Source: Bacteriovoracaceae bacterium UBA7695 (GTDB lineage: Bacteria; Bdellovibrionota; Bacteriovoracia; Bacteriovoracales; Bacteriovoracaceae). Taken from it: DNA of 5,266 bases. Below are positions 1 to 5,266 of this stretch, one piece after another; positions within the stretch are counted from its first letter, which is position 1, and every line of letters starts with the position of its first letter. The notes under the pieces were generated by a model that saw nothing but the letters and a program-made list of their open reading frames with translations, did no database searches and had not been told where the DNA came from. Where the stretch lies: positions 1 to 5,266 of the forward strand of contig DLGL01000042.1 of the NCBI GenBank assembly GCA_002482685.1. The letters run 5' to 3'. The position numbers and the translations under genes are program-made.

Positions 1-566
1 CCGGTGAAATGGGTCTTGAGATCCAGACTAAGGGTGATTTAATCAAGCGCCTTGAAGAGCTTGAGCGCTTCCAGCGCCTGGGTCAGCGCCTCTGGGGACT
101 TGAAAAGAAAGGTCACGAAGTTTTTGTGAAACCGAAAGTTGACCGCAAGGCGATTGAAGATTCAATCCTCACACCGATCGATCTTCAGCAGTTAACAGAA
201 ACCATGATGGATCTCATTCGTCGTGAGAAGAAAAAATACGCCGTGGTGAAACGCGACCGTATCTCAATTAAAGAAAAACTCGTTAAGTTGAAATCGATGT
301 TGCATGTGGGAGAGACCACTCAGTTCACGGCACTCTTAGATGAAAATGAAACAGGAATTATTGATAAAGTAATCACGTTTATCTCGCTTCTGGAGCTTGC
401 TCGCTTGAAAAAGTTACAAATTTTTCAAAATGAGGACATGGGTTCCATTTACATTGAGACAATCGAGAGCTTAGAGTCATTTAACCCTGAAACAGCTGAC
501 GGTTTTGACCCTGAAGATGAGAAAAAAGATGTGGCTTCTGCAGTAGTAGAAGCCCCAATCCAATAA
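1..566 (+). CDS. scpA: Segregation and condensation protein A (kleisin), C-terminal part, 5' end outside window
   Basis: ScpA is the kleisin subunit that bridges the SMC dimer and binds a ScpB dimer in the chromosome condensation and segregation complex on the nucleoid. The open frame runs in from the window edge (first full codon at position 3). The ATG at 9 is very probably internal, because the reading continues upstream and only about 185 of the usual 240-280 residues are visible. The first visible part, LEIQTKGDLIKRLEELERFQ, matches the segment after the kleisin N-terminal domain. The second part is the C-terminal winged helix that contacts the SMC head: ISIKEKL, then a TTQFTALLDE-like stretch, then ITFISLLELARLKKLQIFQ and GSIYIE. 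The protein ends in a short acidic tail. scpB follows after 10 bp, with its Shine-Dalgarno partly inside the scpA stop, so the two are one operon. Identity is firm from motif order and from the scpB neighbour. Confidence 0.93.
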   Translation, partial: GEMGLEIQTKGDLIKRLEELERFQRLGQRLWGLEKKGHEVFVKPKVDRKAIEDSILTPIDLQQLTETMMDLIRREKKKYAVVKRDRISIKEKLVKLKSMLHVGETTQFTALLDENETGIIDKVITFISLLELARLKKLQIFQNEDMGSIYIETIESLESFNPETADGFDPEDEKKDVASAVVEAPIQ

Positions 567-576
567 GGAAGAAGTC

Positions 577-1905
577 ATGGAAAACGACATCATTGATTAC
601 GAGTGGGATCTTGCAACTGAAGCAGAAGCCCCAGCCGCTACGGATGATTTTTCTTTTGAAGTGAGCCACTTCGATCAGAAAGAGCAAGAAGATATGTTGT
701 GGATGGCCCGCACGGGTTTAAATAACGACACTCTTTGTGGTGCGATCGAAACGATCATCTTCATGTCTGACAGACCTGTAGCGATTCAAAAAATCAAAGC
801 TCAAATTGATGTAGAGTTGCCTCTTCGTGTTATTCATGACGCCCTCTCTAAACTTCAGTCTGGATATGAGCAGAAGCACCATGGGATCCGTTTGGTTGAA
901 GTCGCGGAAGGATACCAATTCCGTACTAAGGCCACATATTCTAAATTTGTTCAGAACCTTTTCAAAATTAACTCGCTGGTTTTAACTCCAACAGCGTTGG
1001 AAGTTCTGGCGATTATTGCTTATAAGCAGCCAGTGTCCAAAAACGACGTGGAAAAAATCCGTGGCGTTGATTCATCTCATATCATCCGTGCTCTTATGGA
1101 TAAGCGTTTAGTGAAAATGGCAGGCCGCTCAGATGAGCTTGGCCGTCCGTCGCTTTTCGCTACGACTGATGAATTTCTTGAAGTATTCAACTTAAATGAT
1201 CTCTCCGCTCTTCCACCAGAATATGAACTGGAAGAAATGGCGACCAAAAATACTCTTGGAACAATTGCCGATATTAAGTCTGTCGTTTTCCGCTCTGAAG
1301 GTAAAAAACTTTTCAGCGCTGATGAGTTCGAAGAACTGGATAAACTTTCAGAAGATATCCAGCATATTGCATCTGATACGATCTTCACTTCACTTCTTAA
1401 ATCTGAAGAGAAGAGAAAGCCAACAGAAGGGGATATGTCTGTTCGCAAATCTGCATTCGATATCCTCGAAGAATTCGTTAATAAAGATGCATCTTTAAAA
1501 CAGAACCTTATAGCGATTACATCTGAAACTCTGATGAATGTTGTTGATCCTAAAGTGGTTGATCTTGGTCAGGTGGGTGTGATCTTTAATGCTCCGGATA
1601 TCGATGAAGAGTTTGAAGCTCTCAGAGCGGCCGAACTTGCTGAAGCCGATAGCCTTGAAGCTTTAGAAGCGGCCCAGAGTCTTGAGACAGAAGGTGAAGA
1701 GCTTAGCCGGGCCCTTGATCTGGCCTTTGAGCAACTCACAGGTGAGAAGCTGGAAGAAGGTGAGATGAATTTTGAAATGGATGGAGAACTCGACAATCTT
1801 GATATGTCGGTGGACTCAGCTATTGCTCAAGGCAAAGACTTCGATCTGGATCTTTCGTTTTTAAATGAGATTCCGGAAGATAAAGAAGACGAGATAAAAG
1901 ACTAA
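577..1905 (+). CDS. scpB: Segregation and condensation protein B with long acidic C-terminal extension
   Basis: ScpB dimerises and binds ScpA to regulate the SMC condensin. The start is set by the AAGGAAG ribosome site at 565-571, five bases before the ATG. The recognisable core spans about residues 51-215. It has a first winged helix beginning CGAIETIIFMSDRPVAI (54-70), the linking GYQFRTKATYSKFVQ strand (112-126), the second winged helix LTPTALEVLAIIAYKQPVS (136-154) with GVDSSHIIRAL, and the GRPSLFATTDEFLEVFNL signature (189-206). The family is usually about 170-220 residues, whereas this protein has 442. About 50 residues precede the core and roughly 225 follow it. The last 102 residues (341-442) hold 36 Asp/Glu against 6 Lys/Arg and look partly disordered. 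The frame is open throughout with no sign of frameshift, so the extension appears genuine. It is the second gene of the scpAB operon. The identity is firm; the role of the extension is unknown. Confidence 0.95.
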   Translation: MENDIIDYEWDLATEAEAPAATDDFSFEVSHFDQKEQEDMLWMARTGLNNDTLCGAIETIIFMSDRPVAIQKIKAQIDVELPLRVIHDALSKLQSGYEQKHHGIRLVEVAEGYQFRTKATYSKFVQNLFKINSLVLTPTALEVLAIIAYKQPVSKNDVEKIRGVDSSHIIRALMDKRLVKMAGRSDELGRPSLFATTDEFLEVFNLNDLSALPPEYELEEMATKNTLGTIADIKSVVFRSEGKKLFSADEFEELDKLSEDIQHIASDTIFTSLLKSEEKRKPTEGDMSVRKSAFDILEEFVNKDASLKQNLIAITSETLMNVVDPKVVDLGQVGVIFNAPDIDEEFEALRAAELAEADSLEALEAAQSLETEGEELSRALDLAFEQLTGEKLEEGEMNFEMDGELDNLDMSVDSAIAQGKDFDLDLSFLNEIPEDKEDEIKD

Positions 1906-2427
1906 TTACTTAGTTAGATCGATTGTCACTGAAGATCTTGAACCTTCGCACTGAGCTTGCCAGGTAACGAGTCTTTCCATTTTTACTGGCAAAGCGAATT
2001 TATCTGCGAAGTACCATGAGTCCGTATACTCAAGAGTCTTAGTTTGGAATTTACAGGTCCGAACCATCTCGCCCTTGATTTCAACGTCAACATAATCTCC
2101 CCCATGTGCAAAACAATTGGCGGGATTAAGCATATCTTCTCTGATCGCGCGGGCCTCTACACTCATCTTCTCAAAATTTTTCAGGTGCCAAAGTCCAAAT
2201 CCATTAAATCCAAGGTCCAGGCTCTTAAGCTCAAAGCTTCCATCTTCATTCAGATTAGTAATCGTGATGGTTTTTTTATAATGGCGTGAAGGAGCTGAGC
2301 CGTCACACTGAGTGTAGCCAGGGTAAACAATCTTGAGACCTTTTTTGATTTCAGGAAAATCCTGAGCGAAAGCATGACCAATAAAGAGTGATGATCCAAG
2401 AACCAGGGTGTTTAAGAGTGTTTTCAT
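1906..2427 (-). CDS. Secreted cysteine-containing protein of unknown function
   Basis: I do not recognise this 173-residue protein. It starts with a clear type I signal peptide: Lys2, a hydrophobic stretch (residues 7-18) and an Ala-Phe-Ala signal ending at residue 21, predicting cleavage before Gln22. It is therefore probably exported to the periplasm or beyond. There is no lipobox cysteine. The mature part of about 152 residues has four cysteines (41, 105, 125, 160), an even number that would allow two disulphides. The rest has alternating polar and hydrophobic segments (TITITNLN, SFELKSLDLG, DVEIKGE) suggesting a small beta-rich domain. No catalytic motif is visible. The start is supported by the signal peptide; the ribosome site is weak (a GATGGG-like stretch just upstream of the ATG on the minus strand). 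It runs toward scpB with abutting stop codons and diverges from rluB. It is a real gene by its signal peptide and full-length frame. Confidence 0.8.
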   Translation of the reverse strand: MKTLLNTLVLGSSLFIGHAFAQDFPEIKKGLKIVYPGYTQCDGSAPSRHYKKTITITNLNEDGSFELKSLDLGFNGFGLWHLKNFEKMSVEARAIREDMLNPANCFAHGGDYVDVEIKGEMVRTCKFQTKTLEYTDSWYFADKFALPVKMERLVTWQAQCEGSRSSVTIDLTK

Positions 2428-2485
2428 GAACCCATCTTTATCAGTACATATAAAGAGGAGGCATTCGAATTTGGGAGATCCTATA

Positions 2486-2598
2486 AAACTTATAAAGTAT
2501 TCTGTAATTTTAGAGAGTTAGGCTGACATGTGACTTTAGTCTTGATCTAGTGTGCTAAAAGCAGTATTTCAACCCTACAAGGTTTCTAAACTTATAAA
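2486..2598. repeat. Pair of 11-bp direct repeats in the divergent intergenic region
   Basis: The 11-mer AAACTTATAAA occurs exactly at 2486-2496 and again at 2588-2598, 102 bp apart, between two divergently transcribed genes. The first copy sits in a short dyad, ACTT-ATA-AAGT (2488-2498); the second copy loses the dyad (ACTT-ATA-AACT). Both contain TATAAA, and further TATAAA hexamers lie at 2449-2454 and 2482-2487. They could be binding sites for a regulator or -10-like elements. They could also be chance in an AT-rich spacer. The repeat is seen directly; any function is a guess. Confidence 0.35.
2523..2551 (+). promoter_or_regulatory. Candidate sigma70-type promoter for rluB
   Basis: A -35-like CTGACA (2523-2528, one mismatch to TTGACA) is followed after 17 bp by TCTAGT (2546-2551, four of six to TATAAT). 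The -10 is preceded by an extended TGn (2543-2545). Transcription would start near 2558, giving a leader of about 70 nt before the rluB ATG. A weaker alternative is TTGATC (2542-2547) with TATTTC (2565-2570), also 17 bp apart. The 200-bp region also has to hold the promoter of the minus-strand secreted gene; the best I can offer there is a loose ATTACA-17-TATAGG pair on the minus strand, not firm enough to list separately. No terminator or structured RNA is obvious in this region. Confidence 0.35.
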
Positions 2599-2604
2599 CT
2601 GCCG

Positions 2605-2620
2605 GGAGGAGGATTGGAGA
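2605..2620 (+). promoter_or_regulatory. Purine-rich ribosome binding region of rluB
   Basis: A near-perfect anti-16S match, GGAGGAGG (2605-2612), lies 15 nt before the ATG at 2628, which is longer than usual. A weaker GGAGA (2616-2620) lies at normal spacing of 7 nt. Either or both may position the ribosome. No in-frame alternative start upstream would explain the distant one, so the ATG at 2628 stands. Confidence 0.6.
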
Positions 2621-2627
2621 GTTCGCT

Positions 2628-3671
2628 ATGACGACGACGTCTACTAATCAACACATTACCGTTCGTTTACAAAAAGTTATCGCTGACTGTGGTGTCACTT
2701 CACGCCGTAAGGCCGAGGGTTATATCCTTGATGGCCGCGTAGAAGTTAACGGCAGAGTTGTGACTGAACTTGGAACAAAAGTTAACCCCCACGTTGATGT
2801 GATTCAGGTTGATGGCAATACATTAGAGCTTATGGCCGTGGATAAGGTTTATATCGTGATGAATAAGCCACGTGCTTACATGACGACTCTTTCAGATCCT
2901 GAAGGAAGACCAACCGTGATGGAGCTCATCTACGGTGTTAAACAAAGAATTTTTCCTGTTGGCCGATTGGATTACCTTTCAGAAGGTCTTTTAATTCTTA
3001 CTAACGATGGTGATCTGGCCAACCAAATCATGCACCCTAAATACGAAGTTGAAAAAGTTTACGAAGTAAAAGTTTTTGGACACGTAAACGAAGGGATCCT
3101 TGCGAAGATCAAGCGCGGGGTAATGACTGAAGACGGTCTTCTTAAACCGAAGTCAGTTCGTGTTATTGAGCAACTTCCAAACAAGACATGGCTTGAGTTC
3201 CGCCTTAACGAAGGCAAGAACAGAGAGATCCGTAAGATCTGTGATGCTGTTGAGCTTACTGTTGATAAACTTCGTCGTGTTGCGATCGAAGGACTAAACA
3301 TTCAGTCTCTCCCTCCTGGTCAGTACATGTTCACAACTCGTAAAGAGCTTCAGAAAGCTCTTGGTCTTAACGATGACGGAACGAAGTTTGCCCGTCGTAC
3401 ATTTATTTCGGCCAAGAAAACACTCAACGTTGGTAAAGTAGCGAAGATCGTTTCTAAAACGGCCCGTCCTGCTGATGATAAAAAATTCCAGGGTTTCCGT
3501 AAGGAAAGTTATTACGAAACAGTTCAGGCGATGAAAGAAGAAAAAGCGCGCAATGCTGAGGCAGATGCACTTAAGGCAGCTGATGAGGCTGCTCAAGAGA
3601 CAGCTCTGAATTTTGCCCGCACCATGAAACGCCCAGCTAAATCGAGAACTGCATATGGAAATAAAGGTTAA
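2628..3671 (+). CDS. rluB: 23S rRNA pseudouridine synthase, RsuA/RluB family, with basic C-terminal tail
   Basis: The product converts a specific uridine in large-subunit rRNA to pseudouridine; E. coli RluB acts at position 2605 of 23S rRNA. Residues 12-57 form an S4 RNA-binding domain (VRLQKVIADCGVTSRRKAE, then the GRVEVNGRVV turn). The catalytic domain begins VYIVMNKPRAYMTT (74-87). It carries the family signature GRLDYLSEGLLILTNDG (112-128), in which Asp115 is the expected catalytic aspartate, followed by EKVYEV and the NREIRKICDAV motif (198-208). After about residue 245 comes a tail of some 100 residues that is Lys/Arg- and then Ala/Glu-rich, making 347 residues against 291 in E. coli RluB. 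Its last 17 bp overlap the next gene. Synteny behind scpAB, a common arrangement, favours RluB over RluE, RluF or RsuA, though the exact target uridine cannot be read from sequence. Confidence 0.92.
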   Translation: MTTTSTNQHITVRLQKVIADCGVTSRRKAEGYILDGRVEVNGRVVTELGTKVNPHVDVIQVDGNTLELMAVDKVYIVMNKPRAYMTTLSDPEGRPTVMELIYGVKQRIFPVGRLDYLSEGLLILTNDGDLANQIMHPKYEVEKVYEVKVFGHVNEGILAKIKRGVMTEDGLLKPKSVRVIEQLPNKTWLEFRLNEGKNREIRKICDAVELTVDKLRRVAIEGLNIQSLPPGQYMFTTRKELQKALGLNDDGTKFARRTFISAKKTLNVGKVAKIVSKTARPADDKKFQGFRKESYYETVQAMKEEKARNAEADALKAADEAAQETALNFARTMKRPAKSRTAYGNKG

Positions 3672-4764
3672 TAAAGGGAAGATCCTTGTTTACCGTGTCT
3701 TCGACATCGGTTCAGAGATTGACCTAGAGAAAGTAGAAGCACTGTTTGAGGATAAAAAACTTAAAGAGCGCTTCAAGCTTGATCGCAAACATATCATGTC
3801 ACTTGTCATTTCTAAGTCACCGGTCTCAGTTCATCTGGGCCCGGTGGATTTAAAACTGACGGATACCGTTTTTACTTCAGAGCTTGTGGCCAAGGTCTGG
3901 CACTTCGGAACTGTTTCGCTTTGTTTTCAAATTCCCATCGAGCCAGGAACCAAGTGGAACGATCTTATTAAGATCGCCAGTGGCATTGAGAAAGACAAAG
4001 AGATTGATGACGTTGCTATTCAAAAGGCCAAAGAATTCCAAAGTGATATCAGAGCAGCAATTCCTGTTCTGACAGAGTTTTGGGGACTTCACGAAGATTA
4101 TGTTACTTACTTTGTTCAGGAATTTGATGGTCTCACGGGACCTCTGACGACTCTCTCTGAGCAGGCAGATCTGGCGGCCCTTCTCCTGGCCGAGTCTAAT
4201 GACATGCTGGCAGATTCCATCAAGAAAAATACAATCGAAAATTGGTACCAGTACTATAAAGACGACATCGTTGTGCTGGACTGGAACTCGGCCTTGGTTG
4301 TTGAGCCTAATGGTTCAATGGATGTGCCTCTGGTGATTGAGTTTGCCTTAAACCAATTGCTTGAGATGCGCTACTACGACGGTTTACTTGATGAGCGCTT
4401 GAACACTCTTTACAACGCTGTTGTGGGGAGAAAAAAGGGCATTTTTTCTAAGCAGTATTCAAAGCTAGCTGAAGAGGCCGGGCAAATGTACCTGGAGATT
4501 TCAGAGATTGTTGAAAACGTAGAGAACTCGTTTAAGGCTGTGGGGGATTTTTATCTGGCGCAAATCTTTAGAGCGTCATCGAAACGTTTCCGCTTCGATG
4601 ACTGGAAAAAATCGATTGATGATAAATTAGGAAATCTGGCCGAAGTTTCTAAACTACTTCACTCGGAAGTTAACGAGAGCCGAAATCAGTTGATGGAAAT
4701 GATCATTATTCTTCTGATCGCCATCGAAGTGATTCCGTTTATTCTTGGTCTGATAAAAACTTAA
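3655..4764 (+). CDS. RMD1/YagE family (DUF155) protein, C-terminally membrane-anchored
   Basis: This 369-residue protein has the shape of the RMD1/DUF155 family, which includes yeast Rmd1 and Rmd8 and mitochondrial RMND1. An N-terminal alpha/beta part (residues 9-95) includes VYRVFDIGSEIDLEKVEALF and the VWHFGTVSLCFQIP strand (81-94) typical of the family. A long helical region (100-345) includes SEQADLAALLLAESNDML and VIEFALNQLLEMRYYDGLLDE. The end is the family hallmark SRNQLMEMIIILLIAIEV (342-359), which forms a single membrane helix (about 347-367) with a very short tail. The topology suggests a large cytoplasmic domain anchored by the C-terminus, which is inference. The ATG overlaps rluB by 17 bp in another frame and has no strong ribosome site, so it is probably translated by coupling to rluB. 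No in-frame GTG or TTG lies just downstream and the next Met is about residue 48, so this start is preferred. The biochemical function in bacteria is not established. Confidence 0.85.
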   Translation: MEIKVNKGKILVYRVFDIGSEIDLEKVEALFEDKKLKERFKLDRKHIMSLVISKSPVSVHLGPVDLKLTDTVFTSELVAKVWHFGTVSLCFQIPIEPGTKWNDLIKIASGIEKDKEIDDVAIQKAKEFQSDIRAAIPVLTEFWGLHEDYVTYFVQEFDGLTGPLTTLSEQADLAALLLAESNDMLADSIKKNTIENWYQYYKDDIVVLDWNSALVVEPNGSMDVPLVIEFALNQLLEMRYYDGLLDERLNTLYNAVVGRKKGIFSKQYSKLAEEAGQMYLEISEIVENVENSFKAVGDFYLAQIFRASSKRFRFDDWKKSIDDKLGNLAEVSKLLHSEVNESRNQLMEMIIILLIAIEVIPFILGLIKT

Positions 4765-5066
4765 TTGTCGAAATTCTGAACTTTGTTCTGATCCAGGGAT
4801 TCATTCAGGAAGTCCACTGCGAACTCTACTGCCTGCTCACCATAAGACATCTCTTTATTCATATTGGCGAAGTCTGAGTGCTTAATAAGCTCGGCAGTCT
4901 TGCGAAGAAGATCTGAGCTCAGGTCGAAGTATTCAGCCTCTTCATCAGCCGAGAGAACAGAAGTCATGAGGCTTGAAATCGTTTTGATTAATCGGATTTG
5001 AGTAGGGGTCATCTCATCAACATTGATCTTGATCGTTAGTTCTTTGTTAGTGCGCAGGTCTTGCAT
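4761..5066 (-). CDS. Small acidic hypothetical protein
   Basis: I do not recognise this 101-residue protein. It has no signal peptide, membrane helix or cysteine, so it is probably cytoplasmic. Residues 8-17 (KELTIKINVD) read as a beta strand. The rest is rich in helix formers and acidic residues (for example DEEAEYFDLSSDLLRKTAEL, 41-60), consistent with a small helical bundle or a partner-binding protein. The start is supported by AAGGGA (5073-5078 on the minus strand), six bases before the ATG; no better in-frame start lies upstream. Its stop overlaps the stop of the convergent RMD1-like gene by 4 bp (TTAA). It is transcribed away from the initiator tRNA, from a promoter I could not place. 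The ribosome site and the clean fit to the neighbouring stop favour a real gene. Confidence 0.7.
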   Translation of the reverse strand: MQDLRTNKELTIKINVDEMTPTQIRLIKTISSLMTSVLSADEEAEYFDLSSDLLRKTAELIKHSDFANMNKEMSYGEQAVEFAVDFLNESLDQNKVQNFDN

Positions 5067-5141
5067 ATTTTGTCCCTTTTTGAAGCATTCTTAAGACCTG
5101 TATCGGGGGAATTTAACGGAAATTTAGCTATTTAAGCTGGA

Positions 5142-5170
5142 GTAAAGAATCAGGGTATTAATTCCTTTAC
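5142..5170. repeat. Imperfect inverted repeat overlapping the tRNA promoter
   Basis: GTAAAGAAT (5142-5150) pairs with ATTCCTTTAC (5161-5170) as nine base pairs with one bulged C (5164) around a 10-nt loop. The right arm runs into the -35 hexamer of the tRNA promoter (5166-5171). As DNA it could be an operator for a dimeric regulator. As RNA the stem would be weak and lies upstream of the likely start point. The dyad is seen directly; function is a guess. Confidence 0.35.
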
Positions 5171-5195
5171 AAAGCAAGGGGCGGGGGAGTATAAC
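5166..5195 (+). promoter_or_regulatory. Sigma70-type promoter of the initiator tRNA gene
   Basis: TTTACA (5166-5171) and TATAAC (5190-5195) each match the consensus at five of six positions and are 18 bp apart. This puts the transcription start near 5202, about 22 nt before the mature tRNA. The spacer is strikingly G-rich (GGGGCGGGGG, 5178-5187) in an otherwise AT-rich region. The stretch between -10 and the start is AT-rich (TTCTTTA), unlike the GC-rich discriminators of classic stringently controlled stable-RNA promoters. Position and quality make this the likely promoter. Confidence 0.65.
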
Positions 5196-5223
5196 TTCTT
5201 TAATTTACAGCATTCTTTTCAAT

Positions 5224-5266
<43 letters not shown>

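Noticed and set aside
9..11. ATG at 9 as the true start of the first gene
   Set aside because: The frame is open to the window edge and the product would lack the kleisin N-terminal domain that every ScpA has, so the gene starts upstream of the window.
62..95. Repeated CAGCGCCT-like octamers near the start of the window
   Set aside because: They encode part of the conserved ScpA helix (ERFQRLGQRLW) and reflect repeated Gln-Arg-Leu codons, not a DNA repeat element.
1077..1448. Open frame of 123 codons on the minus strand inside scpB
   Set aside because: It lies wholly antisense to a well-supported gene, is unusually Ser/Arg-rich as expected of a reverse-strand shadow, and shows no ribosome site or domain.
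1901..1914. Short hairpin ACTAA-TTAC-TTAGT at the scpB stop as a terminator
   Set aside because: Five AT-rich base pairs without a T-run are too weak; the symmetry mostly reflects the two facing stop codons.
1955..1995. Inverted repeat GCTTGCCAG / CTGGCAAAGC as a terminator for scpAB
   Set aside because: The stem has a bulge, a 22-nt loop and no following T-run on either strand, and it lies within the coding part of the secreted-protein gene.
3294..3596. Open frame of 100 codons antisense to rluB
   Set aside because: It is a reverse-strand shadow of a gene with clear catalytic motifs, with no independent support.

Overview
The window looks like a stretch of core chromosome from a Gram-negative bacterium with moderate, slightly AT-leaning base composition. 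It carries a condensin ScpAB pair, an RsuA/RluB-family pseudouridine synthase, a bacterial RMD1 (DUF155) protein, a Sec-exported protein and an initiator tRNA. The scpA-scpB-rluB neighbourhood, the unusually long acidic ScpB and the composition fit a Bdellovibrionota-type lineage such as Bacteriovorax or Peredibacter. That assignment is inference at moderate-to-low confidence. I see no mobile element, CRISPR array, phage gene or sign of recent transfer.

Layout. Positions 1-566 hold the 3' part of scpA, followed 10 bp later by scpB (577-1905). A small gene for a secreted cysteine-containing protein of unknown function (1906-2427, minus strand) lies tail to tail with scpB, with no base between the two stop codons. 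A 200-bp divergent intergenic region (2428-2627) follows, holding the likely rluB promoter. Then comes rluB (2628-3671), whose last 17 bp overlap the start of an RMD1/DUF155 membrane-anchored protein (3655-4764). That gene converges on a small acidic hypothetical gene (4761-5066, minus strand) with a 4-bp overlap of stop codons. A 157-bp intergenic region carries a good sigma70-type promoter and ends in the 5' half of an initiator tRNA-fMet(CAU) gene cut by the window edge (5224-5266).

How the genes fit together. ScpA and ScpB are the kleisin and winged-helix partners of SMC in chromosome condensation and segregation. RluB-type enzymes modify 23S rRNA, the RMD1 family includes the mitochondrial translation factor RMND1, and the tRNA starts translation. 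The right half is therefore translation-flavoured.

The main points of interest are the 17-bp overlap that couples the RMD1 homologue to the rRNA-modification gene, the ScpB roughly twice the usual length with a very acidic tail, and two convergent gene pairs with no room for terminators. I did not find a clearly new multi-gene system.
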